Counted from the stretch's first letter, positions 23,560 to 35,487 are shown. The stretch: 64,000 nt of DNA from Allium sativum (GCA_030737875.1 CM060910.1:246048427-246112426), one strand, 5' to 3'. Notes: generated by a model from the letters alone, not told the origin. Numbers and translations are program-made.

Positions 23560-24000
23560 TTCTGGGAATTTCTAACACTTGTTCCAAATGTTTTTCATGC
23601 TCGCTCTTTGATTTAGAGAAGATCAATATGTCATCAATGAAAACAAGGACAAAATTTATTCAATACTTCTCTGAATACCCTATTCATTAGATCAACAAAA
23701 TAAGTTGGAGCGTTACATAAGCCGAACGGCATTACTAACCATTCGTAGAATAAATATGGACCTTTGAATGCCGTCAAAGGGACACACTCTTCAGCAATAC
23801 GAAGCCGATGGAAACCTATATCTAGGTCCATTCGTGAAAACACTTGTGCGCCATTCAATTGATCTAACAGATCATCAATCCGCGGCAATGGATATTTATT
23901 TTTCAATGTCTGCTTATTCAAGTCACATTAATCCACACACATTCTGAGAGTACCGTCTGACTTCGGGACAAATACCACTGCTGCTCCCCAATCAGAGAAA
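23560..24000 (-). pseudogene. Element B reverse transcriptase, broken
   Basis: Minus-strand frame 23921-23634 carries [35 protein letters not shown] and [21 protein letters not shown] frameshift just after this separates the catalytic [10 protein letters not shown] (near 23620-23650) from the rest. The upstream ADGTLRMCVD-like region (23930-23990) has a stop in place of the conserved Tyr. Confidence 0.86.
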
Positions 24001-24047
24001 CTAGGTCTGATCAGACCCTTCCATACTAGCTGTCGAGTTTGATTGTC

Positions 24048-24670
24048 TTACTCTTCTTTCTCTTTCAAGGTCATTCTTCGAATAGCGTGAACTACTGGCC
24101 TTGCATTCGGAATTAACGAGATTTTGAAATAAATTTCTCTACGTGAAGTTAAGCTAACAACTTCTTCAAACACATCCGCATAATTCTTCACAACTGGAAT
24201 ATTTTCTATGTTGATCAGAATATTCTCCGGAACGACAGGAACAGGTTCTACTTGAACAGGGGAAACAACCAAAGCTGCCCAGAAGTCTTTTCTATCAGCA
24301 TTCGGGCCTTCACATGGAATAGTTATATGATCCCCTAATTTAATCTTCGCCCTTACGACTCTGTCGGCGCACTTAACCTCAGCTTCATATTTGGCTAACC
24401 AATCCAATCCCAGAATAAGATCAATTTCTTTAAAATTCATGACGATCGCAATGGTAGGGAACCGATAACAGGAAAACGAAACAGGCACCCCACATATCCA
24501 ACTAAGATCGAGGGAACCCCCAACTGGATTATGGACAGTCATGGGTGTTTTGATATTTTTCAAATTCAAATCCAGTTTCTTAACTGCATTCTTTGCAATA
24601 AAGATTCATGATGCGCATGTATCAAATAATACTTTGACTGGAATATTTTTGACAGTAAGCCTTCTAAAAC
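24048..24670 (-). pseudogene. Element B aspartic protease and linker
   Basis: The active-site triplet region reads LFDTCAS followed by a stop (about 24605-24630 on the minus strand): Cys stands where all relatives have Gly, which would abolish activity. The following 173-codon frame (24569-24048) includes the second protease signature EIDLILGLDWLAKYEAEV and the linker to RT (YADVFEEVVSLTSRREI, then RRMTLKEKEE). A related intact site (DTGA) is in A at 11737. Confidence 0.82.
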
Positions 24671-24769
24671 AGCCGGCCTTCCCTGACTAGCTGAGGGTTC
24701 AGAAGTTTCTACTACTTCATTTACATGTACTTCTTCAGATTTCTCTGATAGTTGGCAATTTTTCGAAAT

Positions 24770-25773
24770 GTAACCAGCTTGGTGGCACTTATAGCATCCC
24801 TTATTCTCTAGAGGCTTGTTCTTGGATTTTGATTTATCCTTTTATCGTTTGTTCCAAGATTTGCAATTTATCGCCAAATGCCCTTACCTATTGCAGCTCG
24901 AGCATGTGGCAGTCGTTAATTGTACTTCCTCAGATTTAACCTTGTTCTTAGCGACTCTAGGCTTCTTTCGGACGTCAGACTTCGTACTGGCCTCAGTTTA
25001 TGTACTTGTCTGTGGGTTATCAGTTTCAAATTTCCTTTTATTACTAGAACTGACTTCCTCTTCATAGACAAAAAGGCCTTGCTTATCCAGACTTTCATAC
25101 TGATAAGCCATGTATATCATTTCATAAAAAGATTGTTTCACATGTGCAGTTACCCTACTTTGGTACTTTCTTTGAAGCCCGTTAATAAATCTCAAATTCT
25201 TCATCTTTGGATTTTGAATTATATGCAGGGCAAAGCGAGAAAGTTCATTGAATTTCTTATGATATTCTGGAATAGTCATATCCCTTGTATCAGATAATAT
25301 AATTCATCACTTAACCGCTTAGTTTCTTCTGGAGGAATAAATCTTTCATTGAAAATTTCATTGAATGTATCCGAGGTGATATCACCTTCTGGATTATCTT
25401 TAATGGTAGTTTCCCACTAGATTAAAGCTTCGTCTTTGAGTGCCCATGATGCCAGTAATCTTTTCTAATCATCCCTCATCTTGAAACCTTCAAATATTCT
25501 CTCAGCAGAGCGCATCCAAGCTTGAGTTTGAATAATAGATTCATAGCCCGAGAACGGAACTCCACCCAGATTTCGATATCTCTTCAATAGAGCTTCTATA
25601 TCTGATCCTGACTGAAGGAGCACAACTGGCTCATTAGTTTGTTGAACCTGCTTCTGCCACTCATTTTCTATGTCTGCAAATAGCAGACAAAGTGTCAGGC
25701 CAACAGAAAAGGTATTTTTAAAACATAAAGACATATACTTTAATGTAAATGTGTCTACTGTGATGTATTTCAT
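24770..25773 (-). pseudogene. gag: Element B gag with two damaged zinc knuckles
   Basis: Minus-strand frame 25773-25465 includes EALLKRYRNLGGVPFSGYES and AWMRSAERIFEGFKMRDD (capsid). After stops, 25279-24998 continues with MTIPEYHKKFNELSRFA and LRFINGLQRKYQSRV. The knuckles follow: the first reads CSSCNR-stop-GHLAINC; the second CYKCHQAGYISKNC has Tyr where the zinc-binding His should be, explained by CAC to TAC. The ATG used by the first frame may lie upstream of the real start. Confidence 0.83.
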
Positions 25774-25789
25774 TTTGCTTTACTCATTC

Positions 25790-25808
25790 TAGGATATAAC
25801 TGATCCTA
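25790..25808 (-). other. Primer-proximal RNA hairpin (B)
   Basis: Minus strand TAGGATCAGTTATATCCTA: a six-pair stem TAGGAT/ATCCTA with a 7-nt loop, flanked by AGA and GAATGAG as in C and D. It lies about 90 bases downstream of the primer site and upstream of gag. Confidence 0.68.
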
Positions 25809-25899
25809 TCTAAAATGAGTGATTCGTCATATAATACTTCTGATTCTATTTATGACGAGTTCGTTAATATTTTATATTCCAGAACTAAGCTTAACCAAA

Positions 25900-25911
25900 G
25901 CTCTGATACCA
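25900..25911 (-). other. Primer binding site of element B
   Basis: GCTCTGATACCA on the plus strand, TGGTATCAGAGC on the minus strand: initiator Met tRNA site, three bases from the LTR edge at 25915. Confidence 0.92.
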
Positions 25912-25914
25912 CGA

Positions 25915-28900
25915 TGTGACGACCCCAAACCTCGTTCCACGATGGTAAGGGTGATCTTTGGAATATAACACATAAACAAATAACAGCATAACAGAAATAA
26001 ATAAATACACCAGATAATGTACAATAGAATACAGTAGATAAACATAATCATCAGAATTACACAATATACAGGATCATACTTAGTACAAAATACAGTTCAG
26101 CTTTACATAAATGTCTGCAGTGGAATCAAAACATAATATGTACAACAGGAGCTGAACTGCATAAAAAGAAAGAAATGATAGAATCCAGCTTCAGCTCTAG
26201 CTATCCAGAAAGAGCCTGCTAAAACCTGAATACAAGGCTGTCCGTGCAGAAATAGGGGCACCCGAGTTTGCAAGTGAAATAAACTACGTGTCAGCCATGG
26301 GACTGGTATGGAAATCTACTTAACATATTTTACAATAAGGCCAATCATAGGACCACGCCGCTAACGCAGAACGGGTTTACTCCATTGGATTGCCAGTGCT
26401 TTAAACATGTAAATATTTTAAACATCGCAATGCTTTTTACAAAATTGAAGCAATTATAAGACTCAGTTCCCATCACACATGCAATGCAAACCGGAGGATA
26501 GAGTTTTACCTTATAATGGCCAAATGATGCTTGATACGAATAAAACAAAAGCATTTGATATTGTTACTAGTGTTTATATGTTTCAAAAACAATTTCAATC
26601 ATAAGTGTCAATCGTAGACGGCATGGGTACCATATATCATGTCGCCATATATAGGTATACAATCAAAACCGCACGACGTTGTATTTGGAAATTGGATTTC
26701 CGTCATGAACCAAGGCAACGGATTGTCTTACCGCTTCGAGATGCTCTAGCACGCCCCTCAGGACCCAGACTCAGGTGGGCCCTTGGATCGTCAGTGTTGG
26801 TCAACACGGAGTGGAATAAAATGTCTGTACACGGCGTTTCCCGCCCTATGGGGAGTCAACTGGTCATATACCGACCAAACCATCGGGCCAGGAGCGACCG
26901 ATATAACCAAGGCGCCTCGCTGTCCATCATCCACATAAGTAAAATGTCCGGGCGTGTAAAACCCAAAGCACCACTCCTAGCTAGAAGGAAACGCATGTCC
27001 TCCCAGATGTCCTCTCCCATTTCTGGCTCATACCGGGGTGTGAGGCTCGTGAATCAACGCTAAACACAAAGCTAGCTATTTAAAGCCCTGCTTTGATCAT
27101 CAACCACAAAGCTCTGCTTTTCAACAAAAGCTTTGATCACAACATCTCTGCATGCTACGTTGTCAATATACAATATCAGACATACGTCCATTTACAAGTC
27201 CATTCTGGGTCTCAACGAAACAGGAGGATCTTTATTCCTCGAACATCCGAACGATCAAAAAGTACGTCCGGACAACCACCACTGTAACCCCTTCAGGGTA
27301 GCAACTCCCATCCAAGGCATCAGTAGCCATCCATCTGACCTGAAGATCATTAGTCTTGCACTGTCTTCATATCATCGACTTCTAACCGTCGATCAATTAT
27401 TTGAAATGAGAATTAACTTGGCCTTTTCAAATAATCCACGTATATTTAGAATTCAAATCAATTCATTTCAATGGTTAAATTATTCGACATCAATAATTCC
27501 GTTCTTTAATGCAATTTTCACGTCAAACACATTCAACTATCTAATTTCCAATAAACCGAGTAAATTCAGTTTTTTTTCCATTCCATATCGTTTATAATGT
27601 TTTATCATGATTTATCGTTGTTTTTATTCATTTAAAAATAGCCAATTCATATAAACGACGCTTCAGGCATAACATGGCCATGGCACTGTTTTTCTTTAGA
27701 TTTTATTTACACATGTCTAAAAATCTAGCCGTTGGATCTTTACAAATTTTATATCATTGGAAAGATCTTTTCAAAACGAATCCAAGGTTCCAGTTTTGGG
27801 AAAATCCTACGGTCGGATCTCCCGGTACAATCATTTGAAGTTACGATTACAAAATACGAACTACAGCATCGTTATTCGATTTATTTTAATTATATATATA
27901 TATAATCCATTTTGGCGCTGTTTTCATTCAGATTTGAATTAAACATTCCAAACAATCTAACCGTTGGATCATTGCAAAGTCGGTGTCATTGGAAAGATAT
28001 TCCCAAAGCGAACCCAAGGGTTTCGGTTTCGAAAAAATCCGATGGTCGGATCTCCCGCAGTAATCATTTGAAATCACGGTTTCAAAATACGAACTGCAGC
28101 TTCGTTATTCGATTTATTTTAATTATATATATATATATATATATGTATGTATATGTATATAAATATAATCCATTCTTCGATTTCAAAAACGATTCCAACT
28201 CATATAGGTGATAAAAATGATACTTTTATCCAACAGATGTTTATTTTAACACATGACTATTTTTAACAATTCATATATATAGTAAAAATGTGATTTTTAT
28301 TGTTAAAACAATTTATTTCAAAACACGATTATTTTATATACTTCACATAGATGATAAAAATGTGATTTTTTTTGTCAAAACAATTTATTTCAAAACATGA
28401 TTATTTTATATACTTCATATAGATGATAAAAATTTGATTTTTATTGTTAAAGCAATTTATTTCAAAAATGAAGATTCTTAGTGATTCATATATATTATAA
28501 AAATGCGATTTTTATTGTCAAAACAATGTGTTTCAAACATGACTATTTTATATATTTCACACATACAATAAAAATGTTATTTTTATCGCTCAGTCTGTTT
28601 TTATTTCATACATTCTATAAAAATGTTATTTTTATCGTTCAAACCATTTTTATTTCATACATTCGATAGAAATGTTGTTTTTATCGTTCAAACCATTTTT
28701 ATTTCATACATTCGATAAAAATGTTATTTTTATCGTTCAAACCATTTTATTTCAAAAATGAATATTTTTCCCATACATGAATATATTTCAATACATGAAT
28801 ATAAATCAAACACAGGAATATTTCAGAAAATTTCAGCAGCATAATGGCAGGGTAGTTAAAACCGGCACCGTCCCGAGTACGGCTCCTCGCTCTACCTTAA

Positions 28901-30764
28901 AGCCTCGCAGCTTTTGATAATGGGGATTCCAATATCTAGTTCATACGCAGACGAATTTTCCCATATACTAATCCTATTGGGATTTCAACCACAATTAATC
29001 ATTTTGAATCAACCATTCATGATATTCACCAAATTTCACATCAACCAGATTCAAACAATATCACAACCAATATATATCGTCCATGTTCTGTGGACGATAT
29101 ACGTATATAAATATATTTCGATTTCATTTCAATATATTTCAATATCATTTCAACGCATATATGATTTTTACAACGCATATATAACTTATACATCGCACAT
29201 ACAACTTATAAAACGCTTATACATGATATGTACAACGCTTATATAACTCATACATCGACCGTATAATTTATACATCGTCATTCCATATCGTTTATAATTC
29301 AGAAACCTCTCATTGGGTTCCACTGTTCCAAAACTCGTAGAAGGCTTAGAAAAATATCCGGTCTCTTCTAAAATGTAGGGAACGTCCACATGAGTCCAAT
29401 ATCTCTTGTTTCACTGGATTTCAACAACATAGCAAAAAGATATAATTTTTATTGTAAAATCATAAACCGTAGCGCTTTAAAGTGCTATGATTAGTAAAAT
29501 AAAATCAAAGTCGTTAACTTTTGCGAAGGGTTCAAAACTAGATTTCAATTTATCGGCCAATCTGAGTATCATCGCGTCGATCAGACTTCACCACGCGAAA
29601 GAGGGAGGAGAGGCGCAGGAATAGATGGTGGTGGCGCTCCATTCAACCACCAGTAGAGGGAGCGGCGGCGGTTTGAACGTCCAACGTTCTTGAGCTCGAT
29701 TCGAGCTCAATACTCCACTAAAAATTATGCAACTGGTATGGATCTAAAGAGTAGGAGATGTTATACAAAAACCTCAACTGGATGGAGTGATTTTGATGAG
29801 TGGATTGGAAGAAAAAGAGGAGAGAAGGAGGAGGCCTTTTTCTGCCGTCGCGATGAATAAAGGTCGGGGAGAGAGAAATGAATTTTGTTGGCCCATTTTT
29901 TTTATTTATATATTTTTAAAGTCCAAAAATACCCCTTACCACATATGAACTCCAATCCAAACCCAACGACTATCGTCGTTAGCTAAATACCCTCATTCCG
30001 AACACAGTGGGATATGTTTCGTAAGCCCATCCGACTGTTTCAGTCAGTTTCTCTTCAAATTAAAATATAAAACATTCAATATTTGATTTGAACGTACATT
30101 TCAATTTTCCGGGGCCACATACTGATCCAAAAAATTCCAGAAAAATATATCTAGCTATGTTTTGACGATACGGTCCCAACAAAACTAGTTTCGTCGAATT
30201 CTGAGATCGTTTGAAAAATGGCCATTTTCAGGTCGATCCAAATTGAATGAAATCAACCAAACACATTTTCCTTTGCCACTCTCACATATTAACTTCAAAA
30301 ATTATGGAATTTGAAACCTAGCAATAATTTGACATCCCGGATCCAACAAAAGTGGTTTGGTCGAAAACAGAGGTCATTTGCAAAATGTTTATTCTCAAGG
30401 GCTATACAAACTCCAAAACGACCTTTCTGAAAATTCATTTGGCCATAACTTTTGATTCCCGCTACGAAATTTCGATTTTTTAGATTTGTTAGAAAGATAT
30501 TCATAAACAGATTTAAATATTTTTGGTTTCACTAAAATCCATTTTGTTTTGCACCCGGTATAGTCGGTCAAAGTTCGAATTCAAATTTTCCAACTGCCGC
30601 GCCATTTCAGGCCTTGTTTATAATTAAAATAAATATATTTATTTTCCAACTCAATTCAAATAGACTTTTGGTAGTTATTGTTTAAAATAATTTATTTTAA
30701 ATATTCAAAATTCATTAAAATTGCTAAGTTAAAATTTTTAAATTAGTTCTGATTTTCCGGGTTG
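25915..30764 (-). repeat. Element B 5' LTR (right copy)
   Basis: Collinear with the left LTR, several percent diverged by eye. The inner edge TGTGACGACCCC is intact. The outer edge stops after CCGGGTTG; the last five bases (TTGCA on the plus strand) present at 20309-20313 are absent, and A pol sequence (ACCAAGAAGAATC) follows at once. It contains the same 245-bp duplication (27680-28140) and AT-rich repeats (28200-28745). Confidence 0.92.
28200..28745 (-). repeat. AT-rich tandem repeats in right B LTR
   Basis: Counterpart of 17730-18260: about 72-base units and then 49-base units with TTTATCGTTCAAACCA. It has one more 49-base unit than the left LTR. Confidence 0.8.
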
Positions 30765-31592
30765 ACCAAGAAGAATCAAGCTTTTGTTTGGGATGAAAGG
30801 TGCGAGAATGAATTCAAGGGTCTAAAGGAAAAGTTGACACGTGCGCCAGTGTTAGTCATTCCTAAAGGGAATGAATAGATGACAGTATATACGGATGCAT
30901 GTGGTACCAGACTAGGTGTTGTATTGATGCAAGGAGGCAGGGTTGTAGCTTATGCTAGTGGGCAACTGAAACCGCATGAGAAAATATATCCTACCCATGA
31001 TTTGGAATTGGCAGCGATCGTGTTCACGTTGAAGATGTGGAGACATTATCTCTTGGGAGAAAGATTCTAGTTGTTTACCGATCATAAATCGTTAAAGTAT
31101 CTTTTTTCTCAGAAGGATCTAAATCTCCAACAGCAAAGATGGTTAGAATTCTTGGCTTCCTATGATTTCGATATCGCATACGCAACAGGAAAAGGCAATG
31201 CGGTAGCCAATGCATTTAGTAGGAGACATGCCAATTTAGGGGCCATCGTTCTTAAATGGAAGCAACTGGAGTATATCACAGGGTATGATTTCAGACCAAA
31301 GTGCGAATTGGATCCAGAAATGCTAGCAAGTTTGACGATCAGACCCACTTTGATTGAGTGGATTGGTTCCAAACAAAGGGATGATCCTAATCTACTGGAA
31401 ATCATCTCTAAGTTAGAGATGGGTATCGACGAGGAGATGAACAAGTATGGACTTGATCAAGATGGATGGCTTAGAAAGAATGGGAGACTGGTTGTGCCTA
31501 ATGTCAATAGATTGAGAGATGAAGTACTTAGAGAATGTCATCACTCAAAACTGACTATACACCCCAGTGGTAACAAATGTATCGAGACATGA
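30765..31592 (+). pseudogene. Element A copy 2: RNase H and integrase zinc region
   Basis: It starts abruptly inside the RT-RNase H connection ([15 protein letters not shown]). The RNase H start reads [11 protein letters not shown]: the catalytic Asp lost in copy 1 is present, but the second conserved Gly is Arg. Stops are at 30876 (TAG) and 31068 (TAG). The 173-codon frame 31071-31592 runs from [20 protein letters not shown] to [15 protein letters not shown]. It ends by a one-base deletion in an A run relative to copy 1 (31577 area), which moves the frame into the integrase core. Confidence 0.87.
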
Positions 31593-32713
31593 GACAGACC
31601 TACTACTGGGAAGGGATGAAAAGAGACGTTGGGAAGTTTATATCCAAATGCATGAATTGCCAGTTAGTTAAAGCTAAGCAAAAGAAACCAAGTGGTTTGT
31701 TACAAACATTAAAAATTCCAGAATGGAAATGGGAACAAGTCTCGATGGATTTCATTGATGGGTTACCAAGGACTAGATCGGGCCATGATAGCATTTGGGT
31801 GATTGTGGACCGATTGACCAAGAGTGCAAGGATTATACCCGTCAAGTCGAATATAACAGCAGCTAAGTTAGCAGAACTGTATATGAAGTGGGTAGTGAGA
31901 TTTCATGGAGTACCCAAAGGCGTTGTAAGTGACGGAGATCCTTTGTTCACTAGTGGATTTTGGAAGAGCTTACAAGAGGCTCTAGGATCAGAATTACATC
32001 TCAATACCGCGTACCATCCTCAAACCGACGGTCAGATAGAGAGGGTGAATCGAGTACTAGAAGATCTCTTGAGAACTTGCATATTAGATTTTGGTGGATC
32101 ATGGGATGACCATTTGCATCTAGTGGAGTTCGCATATAATAATAGTTATCAGTCTAGTATTGGTATAGCTCCATATGAAGCTTTGTATGGAAGACCGTGC
32201 AACTCACCATCATGTTGGCTGGAAACCGGTGAGAAATTTGTGCTTGGGCCAGATGTAATAAGAGAAACTTCAGACAAGATCAAGGTTATCCAACAGCGAA
32301 TGAAGGCCGCCCAAGATAGGCAGAAAAGTTATGTTGATAAGAGGAGAAGAGAATCAAAATTCTCCGTTGCCGACTTGGTGTTCGTCAAGAATACTCCGTT
32401 AAAGAGCCTGATTCGATTTGGCAGGAGAGGCAAGTTAGCACCAAGATATGTTGGTCCATTCCCAGTTCTCGAGCAAGTTGGGAATTTAGCATATAAAGTT
32501 GAGTTGCCGGACAAGATGGCGGGAGTTCATAACGTATTTCATGTTTCCCAGTTAAGGAAATTCGTGCACGATCCCGATGTGGCTATTTCACCAGATCAGT
32601 TGGCTGATATCGAAGTGGAACCTGAGGTGGTTGGGAACCGCAAGCCGATTCATATTATCGAGCATGATACGAAGAAACTTCGAAGGAAAGCGGTGAATCT
32701 AGTCAAGGTTTAG
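31577..32713 (+). CDS. Element A copy 2 integrase core, longest open frame in the window
   Basis: 378 codons, gypsy integrase. Zinc-ligand pair CMNC at residues 25-28; catalytic triad Asp58 (SMDFIDGLP), Asp119 (VVSDGDPLF) and Glu155 (GQIERVNRV). The Asp-Glu gap of 35 residues is the D,D-35-E pattern of retroviral integrases. The GPFPVLEQVGNLAYKVELPD and HNVFHVSQLRKF segments follow, leading toward the chromodomain. The frame ends in TAG where copy 1 has CAG; the chromodomain continues in frame to TAA at 32792. The N-terminal His pair lies in another frame upstream, so this is a fragment of pol, not a free gene; expression is doubtful. Confidence 0.85.
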   Translation: MYRDMRQTYYWEGMKRDVGKFISKCMNCQLVKAKQKKPSGLLQTLKIPEWKWEQVSMDFIDGLPRTRSGHDSIWVIVDRLTKSARIIPVKSNITAAKLAELYMKWVVRFHGVPKGVVSDGDPLFTSGFWKSLQEALGSELHLNTAYHPQTDGQIERVNRVLEDLLRTCILDFGGSWDDHLHLVEFAYNNSYQSSIGIAPYEALYGRPCNSPSCWLETGEKFVLGPDVIRETSDKIKVIQQRMKAAQDRQKSYVDKRRRESKFSVADLVFVKNTPLKSLIRFGRRGKLAPRYVGPFPVLEQVGNLAYKVELPDKMAGVHNVFHVSQLRKFVHDPDVAISPDQLADIEVEPEVVGNRKPIHIIEHDTKKLRRKAVNLVKV

Positions 32714-32794
32714 TGGGGCGGGGATGAGAATGACTGTACTTGGGAGACAAAGGAGAGCATTAAGGAGACGTTTCCAGAACTCTTTGCCTGGTAA
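32714..32794 (+). pseudogene. Element A copy 2 chromodomain end
   Basis: In frame after the TAG at 32711-32713: WGGDENDCTWETKESIKETF then a TAA stop. It matches copy 1 (14940-15023) with a few changes. Only the upstream stop separates it from the integrase. Confidence 0.78.
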
Positions 32795-32942
32795 AGTTTT
32801 CATTTTGATTTAGTCTTTCTGCATGCTAGGATAGGTTTGTTTTGCATGTTTGATTGCGAGATATGGCCGGTAGGCATGCGGGACCCATTGGTTGTTTCTT
32901 AGTTGAGGAATTTCGGGGGCGAAATTTTTTAAGGAGGGAGAG

Positions 32943-35482
32943 TGTAACGACCCGCATTCTACGTATCAAATGATCGTAGAATATTTATTTCTTTTTCATA
33001 TGAGGTCGTATAGTCATGTAACTTTGGGGAACGACTATTGGGGTTATTTCCCATGTTCACGGTTTTTGCCGATTTTTAAATGACCATTTTGCCCCTAGCT
33101 GATCTTGTTTCAGCCATAACTTTTGATTGGTAAGGAGTTTTGACTTGAAACCACTTCCATTAGATCTAGATGATGGTCTACCTTTCCATAGAGTGGTCAC
33201 ATTAGCCAAACGGGCTTACTATTTGGGAGATATGGCTGAAACAAGGATTAGAAGGTGAAAAACAGCCTAACCGGGCCTAATTAGAGTGATTAGCAGCTAG
33301 GCCCATAACCCATTTCGGGATCAAGGTTATGGGAGAGCTGATAGGGTTAGGGAATTCAGTTTTTATCATTTTTCAGCTACCACTAACATCCTCTCAACCC
33401 TAACAATGGCCTCCACCTTCTAGAATCATTTTTAATCACCATTTAATCAAGGATTAGGCCAAACTACATCAAACCAAGGCATATCAACATCAAATTAGAG
33501 GCAAAGGCTACTGTTTGCACTGGAATTCATGCCATGAATCGTTTCAGATCTGATTTTATATTTTGGTTAAGGTGAGTTATTTGCATTGTTTTTCACTAAT
33601 TATGGTTAATTAGGGGTGATTAGTGTTAATTAGCGAAATTATAACTCAGAAAAATTTGGAAAAATATTTAGAAATTCTTAAATATTATTTTAAGCTTCTG
33701 TTAGAAATTTGGGTTAGTTTGGATATGTTTTGCTAATCCTATCATTAGTTATTGTTAAACATGATTAAGGGGGAAAACAAGGGTTTTAGGTATATTTGAT
33801 CTTTATATAGATGTTAAATTATGGTTTTGGTGTTTGTGGATGATTATACATGTTGCTATGAATATTTGGCATGTTTTATGGTTGTTTGGAACTTTTAGAA
33901 GGGTCGAAACGTCGTCGTGTGGCGTATAAACAGTCATTGGAAGTCGCAGAAAAGTTGTGCAGGAACCGGATCTGATCGCCCCTCCCCTACGAACCGACTC
34001 CGATCGTGACCATCCCCCCACGAACCAACCCGCTCACCTGGAGTGTGCCACGAACCACCTGAGGAAGCTAATCATGATCTGATGCTTGAAGAGGATCACT
34101 CACGAACCAGAGAGCACGACTTGAACCGATGGGATCATCACGACCCGACCCAAAGGAGCATCGCGACCGAGCTGAACCCAGTGAGGCACCATTACCCGAT
34201 GCTTAGAGGAGACCACGACTGAACCGCTTCTCCGAACCGAAGCACCATGACTGGGGCATTACGACCCGACCAAAAGGAGAAGCAACGAACCAATGAAGAC
34301 CCGAACCAGTTGGAGATCGAACCGATGGGTGGTTATGAATCGAAGCGAAGTGAAGTAAAGGGCCAAACCGATCCAAAGAAGGCCAAAACCCGAGATGAAA
34401 AGGTAGTCCAAATAGGAAGTAGAACTCAGGATCTAGTTGGGAACCAACTAGTTAACTTCATGAGTTTGGCTTTGTTGTGGGACGTGTGCTAAGGGGCTAT
34501 CGACGTTCTTAACTTTGATTCACCACCAAGATGGATGTTAGGCTACGGATCAGTGCAGTAGGGTAGTTATTTCTCCATGGGGCAAAGTGATCATAGTATG
34601 GCTATGAGCCAGTGCAGTGGAGTTGACATGACTTCATGGAGGAGAGTGGACATAGCAAAGGATTAGTGGCCATGGATCAGTGCAGTGGAGCCATCATGAC
34701 TCCATGGGGCAGAGTGATCATAGCAAAGAAATTGGGTGGTCAAAGCATTGGATATCGTATGCTTTACGCACTGATCGAGAGATGTGAGTATGGTTGCTGT
34801 GCTTGATTGATTTCCACCATTATGACATGCACACCCCCACCCCCGTATCTTTACACAATATGTTAGTATCACCTTAGAGTATTGTACATCTTGTGTGCTA
34901 ACTCTTTGGTTGCAGGTCCAGGTTCAGATATGGTTTAGTATACCTGTTATTATTCTGTTTTGCTGCTTATCACTCACACTAGACTTTTGTCTGACCCAGA
35001 GTTTTATGTCTCTTATTGTCACTCTGGGTGCTCTTAAACAGGCAGACTAGAGACAGGTTAGGTGATATGTACGAGTAGCTGCACCAGAGACGAGCAAGAG
35101 GCTTCCACGTATGATATATACATATATTCTCCCTGTGTCGCTACTGGTCACTACTTTGGGAATTAGTAGTGTACCTTTCTTATTTTTCTTTAGAGACATT
35201 TTTTAAATGTTGTAATAATGATGATGTGGAACATAAGCTGTATTTTGGATTTTCCGCTGCTATGATGGTTTAGTTTTCAGCTTATGCACTGTCTCACCTG
35301 TTTTATGTCAAAGTTATGTTATTATTATATTTTATCCCATGCGCTGTGAGACATTCTACAGGTTCCTTGTTAGTTCAAAATTCCTTTCTTTTCCTTTCTT
35401 TGGTGACCGTCCCGTGCTAGTTGGACATTGGCACATCGCACTTTCATTGGAAATGTCGGCTGGTGCGGAGCGGCCCATCACA
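32943..35482 (+). repeat. Element A LTR3
   Basis: TGTAACGACC to CCCATCACA, 2540 bp, preceded by AAGGAGGGAGAG. It retains the putative splice signals (donor 33572, CTAAC plus TTGCAG ending 34915), the tandem units (34545-34735) and an 8-bp stem CCCAGAGT/ACTCTGGG (34995-35028). It is followed by the TTGAG target bases. Confidence 0.9.
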
Positions 35483-35487
35483 TTGAG
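35483..35487 (+). repeat. Right target-site duplication of element A
   Basis: TTGAG, four of five bases matching TTAAG at 7869-7873. Confidence 0.6.

Larger units (their letters stand above)
15452..30764 (-). mobile_element. Element B: Ty3/gypsy chromovirus with 4.86-kb LTRs
   Basis: Read on the minus strand: 5' LTR (30764-25915), primer site, gag, knuckles, protease, RT, RNase H, integrase, chromodomain, non-coding module, polypurine tract, 3' LTR (20313-15452). The interior is 5601 bp, so nearly two thirds of the element is LTR. LTR ends are TGCAACAACCC and GGGGTCGTCACA. The left LTR is complete apart from base changes at its outer end; the right one lacks its outer 5 bases and joins A pol directly. 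The flanks do not share a target duplication. Every pol domain is recognisable and every frame is broken. Confidence 0.9.
7874..35482 (+). mobile_element. Element A: tandem Ty3/gypsy chromovirus array, interrupted by B
   Basis: Structure: LTR1 (7874-10440), full interior (10441-15172), start of LTR2 (15173-15451), nested element B (15452-30764), partial second interior (30765-32942), LTR3 (32943-35482). Matching target bases outside LTR1 and LTR3 indicate a single insertion event at the outer edges. The duplicated interior then points to a later tandem duplication, for example LTR-LTR unequal recombination. Domain order gag, zinc knuckles, protease, RT, RNase H, integrase, chromodomain identifies a Ty3/gypsy chromovirus. 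The two interiors are about 95 percent identical by eye. All reading frames are broken except a 378-codon integrase stretch in the second copy. Confidence 0.85.
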
